Assembly: GCF_964355755.1 (NCBI RefSeq)
Contig: NC_092676.1
Location: 11,392,288 to 11,456,287 of the forward strand
Length of the DNA stretch: 64,000 bases
DNA from: Antedon mediterranea
Taxonomy: Eukaryota > Echinodermata > Crinoidea > Comatulida > Antedonidae
Direction: 5' to 3'
Positions within the stretch are counted from its first letter, which is position 1; each line of letters opens with the position of its first letter. The translations under genes were made by a program, and so were the position numbers. The notes beneath the pieces were generated by a model. It saw only the letters and a list, made by a program, of their open reading frames with translations, was not told the DNA's origin and ran no database searches. Shown here one piece after another: positions 48,545-58,623 of the stretch.

Positions 48545-50563
48545 CTAGACATGAAACTCGTCACTTTGACGAGTTAGTTATCCGCACGACAAACGCCACG
48601 TGCACGTCATACGTTGGAATATTGCACACCGAAAAAGATTATGTCATTATGACCTGAACTGAAGAATATGATGTGTTGTTAGTGCTGAATGCTGTATATT
48701 TTCTGTCATATAGTACACACAGTATAATCTGTATACATGCCACAAACAGTGTAAAATAGGTGAAATTACGGGACCCATATTTTATTTTAATTTTTAACAT
48801 GTTGACGGTTTCAAAAGGAAACGCGAAGGTAGTAATTTCGGAAGAAAATTATCTCAGCAACAACATATTAACGTTTAGAAGAAATTTGAATACGTGAAAT
48901 ATTAATGCGCGCTCTTTTAAATGTAATGAAATATGACTTTGTTTATTTAACTGGCCATATGATGACATCACAACATCGGATTGGCGAGAAGTTCACATGA
49001 TTTCGTATCTACAATCCCATAGCTTCCTGAAAACGTTTTAATCGTGATTATCACATTTTATTCTTACGAGCTATAACAGATTAAAATTTACTGTAAAGAT
49101 GAAATTAATGACGCTGTTAATTAAAATTTGTAGGCATGATGACATCATAAAAATTAAAATATTTTTAAGTCATAAAAATTAAAATATTTTTAACTCATGC
49201 GTAAGATAGTTGATTGACCTAGACAATATTAAAATCTCGGAGAAAAAGGAATACAGATAGGCGTGATGCGCTCCATTGAATATGATGAGCAATAACGGAA
49301 GAGACAAAAATCCTATATTTTACATTCGTGTGGCCATACGATGACGTCACAATGTCCGGTTAGCCATATTGATTCATGATCCGATTTCTACAACTCATCA
49401 ACTTCCAGAATATGTAATTAAAAAAAAGTTCACCTCGTTGATTAGAATCTATGACTGTTTAAAAAAAGGCATAATTTTGACAAATTTTTGAACTTTTTCA
49501 TCAAAAACGCACGTAAAGTATCCAATTCAACGTGCCCGTATGACGTAATTGTAAGTCGAAATTGTTTTAAAATTGGTAAAATTACTATAAAAGGCTGGAA
49601 AAACATAATTCAATAAAAAAAAAATACTTTTAGCGCTACGTGCGCACCACGCGCATAAAATTGTTCACGCGCGTGGGAAATTTTGATATGCTCAAAATGT
49701 CATGATCAGCGTAGAAAGTTGATTAAAAATTAATTTTGCGCATTTTGAGTTTTAAATGCGCGTGCGCGCGTAACTTTGTGTAAGACACGCAATTTTTTTT
49801 CCACAGAAAGTTAGCGCATGATATAAATTAAACTTTTGCTAAGTTTCAATTTAAATTGTTATATGGTTTTAAATCTATGTTAAATACGCGAAATTCATAA
49901 AATCGCGCGCAAGTCACGTTGCGCATTTCTGACGTCATTCACAATAGGAGGTGCACAACTTCACGTGAATGCCCATATGTTGACAAAGTTATGAAATGTT
50001 ATGTTTACACGTTTTTGAGATACGCGAGACACAAAAACAGAGGAAAAATGCGCGTGCGCGCGTAACGTCTTGTAAAACATGCCATTTTTAATCCACAAAA
50101 AGTTTGCCCTTGATATGACTTAAATTTTCACAAAGTGTCAAAACAAATTTATGCTTGGTTTTTAGCCTATGATCAATCATAAAAAATCATAAAATCGCAC
50201 GTAAGTCACGTTGCGCAACTCTGACGTCATTCAAAAATAGGAGGTGCACAACTTCACGTAAATGCCCATATGTTGACAAAGTTATGAAATGTTACGCTTA
50301 CACATGTTAGAGAAACGCTCTACACAAAAATGGAAGGAAAAAAATAAGAATAATACAGAAAAAAAAAAAAAAATGATGATCCCATACAATCACAAGGAGT
50401 TATCCGCCAAGTGCGGATAACTAATAAAGAAAAAAAAAAAAAAGATCCAGGACGATTACAAGGAGTTATCCGCTACTAACCGGATAACTAATAATACAGA
50501 AAAAAACTGTTGATCTCATACAATAACAAGGAGTTATCCGCTTGGTATACCAAGCAGATAACT
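48545..50563 (-). mobile_element. Inverted Helentron-like unit R1 with three 5' modules
   Basis: CTAG at 48545-48548. Full body with duplicated head (junction near 50045), closest to unit 9. The 5' side has three tandem palindromic modules at 50398-50422, 50464-50489 and 50532-50563. The outermost is a nearly perfect 32-nt palindrome and abuts the pogo transposase stop codon. Confidence 0.8.
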
Positions 50564-50574
50564 AAAAAACAGTC

Positions 50575-52033
50575 CTATGATTCACCGTCAAATACAATCA
50601 TTTCGTTATCATCGTCATCATCATCCACAATGGAATATTCAAGAGTGTCGTCTGTCGATGATGGCATCTCATATCCAACCAACCCTTCGACGTTTACTTC
50701 TTTTTTTTCAGAACCATCAAGGGCTACATTTATCCCACACTTTCTGAACGACCGAATTTGCAGCGATGGATTTTTGTTCATCATGGACCAGGCATTGCCA
50801 ACCCATTTTATTATAAGAATTCACCTATGGCTTGCGCATATCTTACCCATTCACATAATCATCGAGGTTATCATTGATATGTTTTTCAAACTCCTCTTTT
50901 ATCGCATTCTTAAATGGCCTGTTGAATACAACATCGAGGGGCTGTACTCTACTGGTACAACCAGACGGTACGTTGACCAACACAGTGTGTTTGGCGGCCA
51001 AAAGCTCCTTAACTGTGTCTGTTTGCTGTGCTTTATGTACATCTGCGATCAACATGTGCTTACGATTTGGGGTCACAGGATTGGTAAATCGGTTTCTCCA
51101 CTCTTCATCTCTATCCAAATCTTCATAATGCCTTTGTCACACCATGCTTTAGGTTGAAATTCCACCCTGACTCTCTTGTCCCATTGACTCTGAAAATGGA
51201 AGTAAATTTTTAAGCATTTATTATAGTCTAAATTTTATTGGATTGCAGTGACCGTTATAATTATTATTAAAAATCCGTTTTCACTATAAATAATATCGGT
51301 ATTTTAACTGACTTTTTGTGAAATTGTTAATCCCATTCCTCTAAATATGACCATCAGCCGTACCCTAGGGATTCCATCTGCAAATATAGTCAACTGAACT
51401 GTACACTGTCGTTTCTCAAGACCAGATGAGCCACTCGCCACCCATATCTCTTTCTTTCCTTCTACGTCATACATCCTTCCATCAGACATAATAAAGGGCA
51501 GTGGTGTTTGATCCATGTTAGCGGTATCTCACTATCTACGAAGTCTCGCATTAAACGTTGCCTTCGGACGGCTTGGTGGAAGAAAGTAATGGCTGGACCC
51601 AAAGCTGTCGGTGGCTTTTGTGCTTGGTACGTTTTCCTTCGATGGCTTAGTTTATTCCTCTTCTTGAAATTCATAAACCATCCATTTGAGGTTTTAAAGC
51701 CAACTGCTCCCTCTTCTACTGCAATTTGCTTAGCTCTAGACTCTATCCACCATCGTTTCGCTTCAATACCATTATTCCGCTTTTCTTTGAAGTCTTGAAG
51801 AAGCTTTTGCTCAAGTGTCTCATATGGTGTCTTTCTTCCTCGCACGCCAACGAACGAACAGTTCTTTAAATAATTGCATCAATTGCGTCCTTTTTCTTTT
51901 TCCACTCTCGCACCAGCTTACGATCAATACTAAATTCTTTTGCAGTCTTTGCGACACAATTGCCATTAGTGCTATGCCACTGCAAAACATTAAGCTTATA
52001 GTCTCGAGTATACACTTTCCTCGTCTTTACCAT
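50575..52033 (-). pseudogene. pogo/Tigger-type DDE transposase, frameshifted
   Basis: Domains are in family order on the minus strand. The N-terminal HTH starts at Met 52033 (MVKTRKVYTRDYKLNVLQWH ... KEFSIDRKLVREWKK). A CENPB-type HTH follows (ETLEQKLLQDFKEKRNNGIE ... NGWFMNFKKRNKLSHRR). The DDE domain has first Asp in MDQTPLPF, second in LIADVHKAQQTD and third in GCTSRVQPLD, then an acidic C-terminus (DDDDDD) ending at 50575. These proteins cut and paste DNA at TA sites. Three frameshifts are inferred (about 51870, 51520 and 51117). A 123-bp intron (51190-51312) fits between ISQK and SQWDKRVRVEF. All three acidic residues survive, so the copy is young or domesticated. The expected terminal repeats were not found. 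Confidence 0.82.
51190..51312 (-). other. Probable intron in the pogo-type transposase
   Basis: Donor GTCAGT and acceptor TTTTCAG on the minus strand. Removing it joins TISQK to SQWDKRVRVEF in frame, the continuity seen in Tigger/pogo proteins; the interval has stops in the reading frame and is AT-rich. Confidence 0.6.
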
Positions 52034-52231
52034 TTTGCAAAAGCAAAGAAAAATAGCAAATACACACACAACGTGTTGTTTACTGTCACGTTTGACAAAC
52101 TACGCGGTGCAGGCACGTCACTATGCGCTGTGCGTACCGTGTATCGTCTAGGCCCAGAGATTTTTTACTGGGGTCTTGTACTTTTGCTTTATAGCTGGTG
52201 CATAATATAAAAACAAATACAGTAAACGAAA

Positions 52232-52435
52232 ATGGCTACACCAAGTCCTATCCACAAAGTGGCAATTGTTTCATCTAGAATTAAAGGACACCATGTTTTT
52301 CAGTACAATTACGAAATAAACGAAGAAATGATATGTAAACTGGAACCTGAAAACAAGAAAAGCCCGAAATGCAATCAAGTTATGTTTCCCCTTTTTAAAC
52401 AAGAAATATTTCTTACAAAAAACGCCGCGTAACTT
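52232..52435 (+). CDS. Small ORF with HIRAN-like sequence
   Basis: 67 codons starting MATPSPIHKVAIVSSRIKGH and containing VFQYNYEINEEMICKLEPEN. The spacing G.HV......GE...C..EP.N resembles the start of a HIRAN-like domain, which in some transposon-linked animal genes forms a short first exon. It is transcribed divergently from the transposase, about 200 bp from its start codon. It may be the first exon of a truncated gene; no downstream exon was recognised. Confidence 0.35.
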
Positions 52436-52439
52436 TTTG

Positions 52440-52955
52440 ACTGGACAGTTGTAAGAACAGTCTTCATTAATTTATTATAATAGGTCGGCCAATCAAAACG
52501 CAAGTGAACAATTGGGACTTTACTTGTGATTTATGTCATTGGCCTGTCAGCACAGTCGTTTCTTTCTAGAATTAAACGCACAAACTTGTATTGGGAATAA
52601 TTTATGTTTATGTGGTTATTACTATCGCATTTAGGTATTGATAATAATAATAATATGGCTTTTGAATATATAATTACTGTCTGTAGAATAACATTTATAC
52701 ATTTTCGGTTCACGATGAAAAGTTATATGAATGGATTTGTAATAGGTATTTATAATAATAGTATATGGGTTGTATTATTAAATATTGCTAAGCTATCACC
52801 AAATCGCGTTATACCATTATTTCTCAGGGTTTTTTGCACCATTGATCAATACCAAACGCTTATCGGTATTATTTTAATGAATCATTACATTAATAAAAAT
52901 ACCCAATTAAATCAATCGCGTCAGTCCAATTCCGACTTATGTTTCGATCACATAG
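52440..52955. other. No recognised feature
   Basis: AT-rich; the open frame at 52604-52981 has low-complexity composition and no recognisable domain. Confidence 0.4.
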
Positions 52956-53104
52956 TTCTGTGTCTACACTGTCTCAACTAGTTTAACAAAAAAAGTGTGA
53001 TGTGCCCAAATATGGTAGTGATATGCCCGAATATCGTAGTGGACGTCATGTCTATATAATATGGGCACATCATATTTAGTTTGATAGTATAGACAGAGCT
53101 TAAG
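52956..53104. mobile_element. MITE with GTCTACACT inverted ends
   Basis: Left TTCTGTGTCTACACTGT, right GATAGTATAGACAGAGC followed by TTAA. Internal GTGTGATGTGCCCAAATATG and ATGGGCACATCATATTTAG are inverted. Same family as the MITE at 44221. Confidence 0.65.
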
Positions 53105-53124
53105 GATTATATTTAAAAAATGTT

Positions 53125-53350
53125 TTCTTACATTTTGAAAAAAAGTATTTATTTGTTTATAAGCCCAATTTTCCAGTCTTAATTTTACATTTTGAAAAAA
53201 AAGTATTTTATTTGTTGATAAGCCCAATTGTGCAGTCTTATTTTACATTTTGAACGAAAGTATTTATTTGTTGATAAGCCCAATTTTGCAGTCTTATTTT
53301 ACATTTTAAACGAAAGTATTTATTTGTTGATAAGCCGAATTTCCAGTTTA
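53125..53350. repeat. 56-bp tandem repeat, four copies
   Basis: Unit TTTTACATTTTGAACGAAAG then TATTTATTTGTTGATAAGCC and CAATTTTGCAGTCTTA. The copies differ by a few substitutions. Confidence 0.85.
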
Positions 53351-53859
53351 AATGACCCCTTCCACAGTGCTTATACCATATACATTTTACATGATATTGA
53401 CCGTGGGTTCTTTACGCCTCTGATGCATTTGTTTTTATTGTACCTTTTTAATAAATTATTATATGTTTAGGCCTAATCACACCAAATTTAATGAAACGGT
53501 CAGATTCCGATTTCAATTGAACGAAAGTAGTACTGTACGGCGTTAGCCGATATCTTGAGCATTTGACTCATGTGTCAACCTGTAACACAAATCATTCTTC
53601 AAAATCTAAAGAAAGAACCTCACACGTCTTTTTTGTGAGTGATACACTATGGATATGCCCACGGAAATAATATGTGGACATTGCAAACAATCATAGGCCT
53701 ACAGTAACAAACATAACATGGCTAATAAGCATAACATTCAGACTTGTTTGTTTTCTAGTGGATTTTTATTTACTTTAGCATGTAGAATAAAACTAGTAAC
53801 AGTGGCTATATTAATAATTATTATACTGATTATCCTTGATGTTATCGCGTCTAATAATA

Positions 53860-54185
53860 AAATATTTTGTTGTTGATAAGCCCAATTTTTCAGCCTTGAT
53901 TTTACATTTTGAACGAAAGTATTTATTTGTTGATAAGCCCAATTTTGCAGTCTTAATAATGACCCTTCCACAGTGCATTTTACATGATATTGACCGAGGG
54001 TTTTTACGCCTCTATAGCCACTGATCAATACCACAATTAATGTACTTTTTTAAATGAATATAGAAATGTTTCAACATACCAATTAAAAAAAAACGGTCCG
54101 TTTTCGAGTTCAATCTTATGATTAGAGAGGTTGGAGTTTCATTTTGAACGGAAGTATTTATTTGATTGATGAGCCAAATATCTAG
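53860..54185. repeat. Second block of the 56-bp repeat family
   Basis: One partial and one full copy, then a divergent copy near 54140-54185. Both blocks are followed by the same single-copy stretch (TTCCACAGTG...ATGATATTGACCG(T/A)GGGTT), so the whole repeat-plus-flank module is duplicated. Confidence 0.75.
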
Positions 54186-54235
54186 TCCTAATGATTTGAG
54201 ATTCAACGGGTTTTGCTTTCAATTGTATAATAATA

Positions 54236-54239
<4 letters not shown>

Positions 54240-54272
<33 letters not shown>
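54240..54272. repeat. (TA)n microsatellite
   Basis: Uninterrupted TA run of about 30 bp. Confidence 0.9.
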
Positions 54273-54273
<1 letters not shown>

Positions 54274-54782
54274 TAATATTAAGTATAATTATGAATTCAC
54301 TTTCAGGCCCAATAACAATGATCCCGGGCCCGAGTTTTTGTAGACCGGACTTCCATGCACAGCCACATGTTAAGGAATATGAATCTCTTTATGATTTTAA
54401 TATGGTTCGAAATGATATTACACAACAACGGAGCAGGCGTTCCTAATAATCTGCTGCTGCTACCTAGACTGATTGTTCACCTTCTGACGATAATTGATTG
54501 GACCCCCCCCCCCCCCACGGCATCTGATAACCAAAAAAAAATTTACCAGGACTGTTTCAATGATTTAATATCTGACGGCGTATTATTATAACATTGGCCT
54601 AGATTGACAGTCAAAAGAAAGTCATTGTAAATACCTCCCTTTATGTTGACAGAGCCAAAATAAAGTTTTGACCATTATCGAATGATTATTTGACAGTGAC
54701 TTATACCGGCCTGGTTGACAGCAAAAACGAAGTTATTATTTATTGAACAAGATTTTACAGATTTCCGTCTACATCTCAATAA
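54273..54782. other. No recognised feature; poly-C/poly-A tract
   Basis: A run of about 14 C near 54503-54517 and an A-run shortly after. Nothing else recognised. Confidence 0.4.
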
Positions 54783-55115
54783 TACTGTATTATCAGCAAA
54801 GGCTTTCATATAGACTCTCTTCTCCCAGACGTTTTTTGGGTCCAGCAGCTACCTATAAATTATAGTCGAGTTTCCAAATTCACAAAACTGTCAGCCTTAG
54901 ATACTAAAGCTACCGCTATGAAACAGCTTATTAATGAATGTGTCCTCCTGGGACATAGCTGGCTAGAGCCGCGGCGCGAAAACATGCACTTGTTAGTGTG
55001 TCAAATCATGGACAAAACAGGTACGATCGTTGTCCATGGCGAGGTAAAGATTACGTCTATTACTAATAACCATACATTTGAAACGTCTATAGGCCTCCTG
55101 CACGTGTTTTTGTGA
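54783..55115 (+). CDS. Unrecognised open frame of 110 codons, possible exon
   Basis: Open from just after a TAA to a TGA at 55113-55115; the first ATG is at 54918. It reads GFHIDSLLPDVFWVQQLPIN, later MKQLINECVLLGHSWLEPRR and IMDKTGTIVVHGEVKI. Composition is balanced, unlike the AT-driven frames around it. A TTATCAG just before CAAAGGC could be a splice acceptor. I do not recognise the family; it may be an exon of a host gene or an old transposon fragment. Confidence 0.35.
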   Translation, partial: YCIISKGFHIDSLLPDVFWVQQLPINYSRVSKFTKLSALDTKATAMKQLINECVLLGHSWLEPRRENMHLLVCQIMDKTGTIVVHGEVKITSITNNHTFETSIGLLHVFL

Positions 55116-55169
55116 AACGATCCAATGAGCTATAGATGCTCGAAGCGATTATGAGATCATATTCATTCA

Positions 55170-55330
55170 TTCATTCTTTATTTAGCCTTTAAAATCGAAA
55201 TACATTTAAAACATAGGTAACCAAATCAAGACACGTGGAAATAAAGGAGGCAAGGATAAGCAAAAGCAATTAAAATCGCTGTAGCTCACAGGCTTGCTTA
55301 TCCATAATAATTCCGAATAAAGCACCTTTT
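55170..55330 (-). mobile_element. LINE 3' end with (AATG)n tail
   Basis: On the minus strand ATTTTAAAGGCTAAATAAAG is followed by (AATG)3-4, the form of a CR1/L2-type 3' terminus. Confidence 0.5.
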
Positions 55331-55775
55331 CTATAATTTGACAGTATGATTTATATATAATTTACGTATACGTCGGCGATACTATAGATTTTAATTTGAA
55401 TATCTTTTATTTCTTCATTTATAATAATCATTTAATGTACTAATTAAGTAAGTGCAACCACCTAGTGTCTCACATTCATACGCCGTTCGTAAATCTAAAT
55501 GTTTTAATATCAGTGCAGATTACCTCTTTGAGAATCGTGTCCACCTTTATTATCCATACATTATTATTCTCACATCTATCATTGTACATCATAGTCCTAC
55601 TGTAGGCCGGTAGATTGATTTATAACGGCATGTTATCTATATATTTTATTAATATCCTAAAACCATACGTAATTGTTTGCATAATAAAAGACACGACAGA
55701 CGTATATTCTCTATATAATATATTAATTCAGTACATATAAATAGAGGTAAATTATTATATGCCTACACACTTAAA
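55331..55775. other. No recognised feature
   Basis: AT-rich intergenic sequence. Confidence 0.4.
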
Positions 55776-55778
55776 ACT

Positions 55779-58000
55779 AAAGGTGCAATAAAAGGTGCAA
55801 ACCTATAAAAGGGTGCTAATTTGCGCCTTTTTCTCATAAAATGGTGCAGAGTTCATAAAAGGTTTATTTTTGCACCTTTTAGATCGAAAAAAAACCGCAA
55901 AGGCCCAAGTAGGCCATGGTGACTGTGTGACAAATAAGACCTATTAGATTAATGAACGCTTCTTGATATGTTTAACTTAGGGCTTCTAAAAGCTTAAAAG
56001 GTGATGATAAGGACAATTTTTTTAGAATGACATTATTGTGGTAAGTTAAAACAAAAATAAGAAAGATTAATAATAATATAGATAGGTTTGTGGGGACAGC
56101 TATCGGAATTCGAACAAATCTTTTTTTTACGGAACATTAGAAAGTCGCTGGCTTGTAACTGAAAATTAAAGTTTAATACCTTTAACATGATAAATTCAAA
56201 GGTTCAACTGGGCACCCTATAAGGTTTAACATCAGTTAAAAGGTGCATAATAGCACCTTTTTGTACAATTTTTGTACAATTTTCGTACCGTATGCACACG
56301 CAAGATGTCTGTAAACAATTGTTAAAATATTGAATTTCAGAGGTTATTTACTCTGGTTTGCTTAAGTCTAGAATAAGTAAACTTTTCTTTCATATTTAAC
56401 AATATTATTAGAATATCTAATATCATAATGTAGGCATCTGTTCTAAATTTATTTGAAACAGGAATTGAACAATAATTTTAAGCGCGTGCGGTGGTTAAAC
56501 ATGCAGTTTGAATTGAGGAGTTTGCGCCCAAAAAATCAGGCTATAAAATTAAACTAGGCCTAGCTCCCACACCTCTCCAGTGTAGGATAGCTGTTAAAAG
56601 TAAGTAACGAAGCTTTATAGGCATGTAGTTTGGTTGTTAATTACATTAATTATTGTATAGGCCTATAAGCCTAGGCTAGGCCTAAAACTTAAAAATGATA
56701 GCTAAATAAGGCTAGTTAGAGGCCTCCTACCTAGCCTATCTAGGCGGCCTCTATTAGGCCTAGGCTAGGTTAAGCCTAAAGTAGGCAGTCTAGAGGCCTA
56801 CTTAGCCTACAGTAGCCTTTCGGGCGGGGGCTAGTCCTAGACCAGGCCTAGCCTACTTACCTGGGTCTAGCTAGTAGGTTAGGCATAATAGGCTAGCTAT
56901 GCCTAGGTTACTAGGTAGGCCTAGACCTTAAACTTAATTAAAAGCAGTCCTAGGCCTAGCTAGGCAGGCCAGGGGCCTAGTTATTAATATTAGTTATTAC
57001 AGTAGCTGGGTATTATTAGGCCTAGGCCTATATTAAATTCTTATACACATTATCATTATTTTTAATTATAGTTACAGCCTACATGATGTCATGGAGGGAT
57101 AAAATAAGTTTAAAACATGAAAGAGCACCTCTGCTCTAATCAGCAGCAATAAAGATGTTCAGAAAAGGAGAAAGAAATGTGACCACATGTAATACTCTAG
57201 TAATAATAGGGCCTACTATACTACGAGCTGAGGAAAGGGAGAGGAACATACTTTAAAGTATGTGAAGCATGTGGTCAAGGTAATTTGACTTTAAAAATCA
57301 GAACAATGTCAATAATGTATTGTATGATGTTGTCATATTAATGATAATATTAATAAATAGTATCCCTTCCTATTTCATGCTTTTTAGGAAAGTACATAAT
57401 CAGGTGAAAATGTTCGGAAAAGGTGAACCAGACATCAAGAACACTGTTTCAGATATATGGGGATAAGAAGAGAATATACTGCCAAAGATGTCATCATTAG
57501 ATAATTTTAACAATAGGCCTATTGTTGGTTTGAGAAGAGATGGCCACACTCTATTTAAGGTGCAGAGACTGGTAATTACCATCCATTAATTCAGCAGTTG
57601 AATTGAATAATGTAATGTTTTAAAGTTGAATAAAATTATACAAAGCTTAATCAATATTTTTTGTATTTTAGTGATTTTTATTTGTGCACCTTTTTAACAG
57701 AAATTTGAATCTTAGAGGAGCATTATTGAACCTTTTATTAGGGTGTAAAGTTGCAACTTTATTTAGAGGTTGAATTTTGCTCCTTTGGGGAGCTGCTATT
57801 GTTGCATTTAGTTTGCACCTTTTAGGGTAGAAAATTACACCTTATATTGTGCAAATGTGAACTCCAAAGGAGCATTATAGCACCCTTTATCAGGGTTCAA
57901 AATTGCACCTTCCGTCAAAGGTGCAGTTGTGCACCTTAAAGGGAGCTGCTATTGTTGCATCGGTTTGCACCTTTTTAGGTAGAGATTTGCACCTTTTTAC
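55779..58000. mobile_element. Candidate element bounded by AGGTGCAA motifs
   Basis: AAAGGTGCAA words cluster at 55779-55880 and 56236-56266 on the left. Inverse words (TTGCACCTTT) cluster at 57686-58000 on the right, some within a ~153-bp direct repeat marked by GAGCTGCTATTGTTGCAT (57789 and 57942). Inverted subterminal motif clusters are typical of transposase binding sites in cut-and-paste elements. No transposase was recognised inside. Confidence 0.45.
56560..57030. repeat. AGGCCT/CCTAGG/CTAG-word low-complexity block
   Basis: Dense irregular combinations of TAGGCCTA, CCTAGGC and CTAGCC without a fixed period. Smaller patches occur near 39750, 40920 and 53695. Confidence 0.75.
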
Positions 58001-58266
58001 TCGGGGTACCCGAGTCTAGTACTTACTCATTTTCTCCTTCTCTTCCTCCATCTGGACACTATTGAGTAAAAAGTGCGATTTTTAAAGTACTACTCCTCCC
58101 TTATTCGTTATAGTATTGAGCTGGGATTTGGCATGAACATACTACAGGGACATGTCCTCAAAGCTATAGAGCCGGATTTTTAATTTTTTGTTAATTAATT
58201 TGTTTAATTAAGAAGCCACAATGTGTGACACACACCACAGCGTTATGTAGTTATATGGTTATATGC

Positions 58267-58339
58267 GGATTCTTGGCGTAGTGGTTATCACGTTTGCTTA
58301 ACACGCAGAAGGTACCTGGTTCGAGCCCGGACGAAACCT
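58267..58339 (+). pseudogene. tRNA-Val(AAC)-like sequence, degenerate
   Basis: Box A GGCGTAGTGGTTATC, anticodon loop TTAACAC and box B GGTTCGAGC are present. The acceptor stem GGATTCT / CGAAACC has two mismatches and the T stem one. Followed by a T-run (58339 on), a Pol III terminator. Confidence 0.6.
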
Positions 58340-58551
58340 TTTTTTTTTTAATTTATGGTGAAAAGTACTGTATACGCAATATGATAATTATACAGAGTAT
58401 ATCTTATTTTTATTATTTTTTAAAATACTTATTTTGTGTAATCGGTAATTATCACTTTTACACATGTTTATTTTGCTTTGTGCTTATTACCATTTATTTG
58501 TAATTTAAATGGATTAAAAAACTTTCTGTAACCCACATTTTTAATGTAAGA

Positions 58552-58623
58552 GGTTTCGTAGTGTAGTGGTTGTCAAGTCTGCTTAACACGCAGAAGGTCC
58601 CGGTTCGAGCCCTGGCGAAACCT
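58552..58623 (+). tRNA. tRNA-Val (AAC)
   Basis: Perfect 7-bp acceptor stem GGTTTCG / CGAAACC, D arm TAGTGTAGTGGTTGTCAA, anticodon stem TCTGC / GCAGA with loop TTAACAC (anticodon AAC), and T arm CCCGG-TTCGAGC-CCTGG with one mismatch. TTTT follows at 58625. It decodes valine GUU (GUC by inosine). A tRNA-derived repeat is possible given the nearby degenerate copy and the T-stem mismatch. Confidence 0.7.

Noticed and set aside
50510-51157. 215-codon plus-strand open frame
   Set aside because: It is antisense to the pogo-type transposase, whose domains on the minus strand are recognisable.
51815-52210. 131-codon plus-strand open frame
   Set aside because: Antisense to the transposase N-terminus; no domain.
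54355-54591. 78-codon open frame with a proline run
   Set aside because: The proline run comes from a poly-C tract; no domain or conservation signal.
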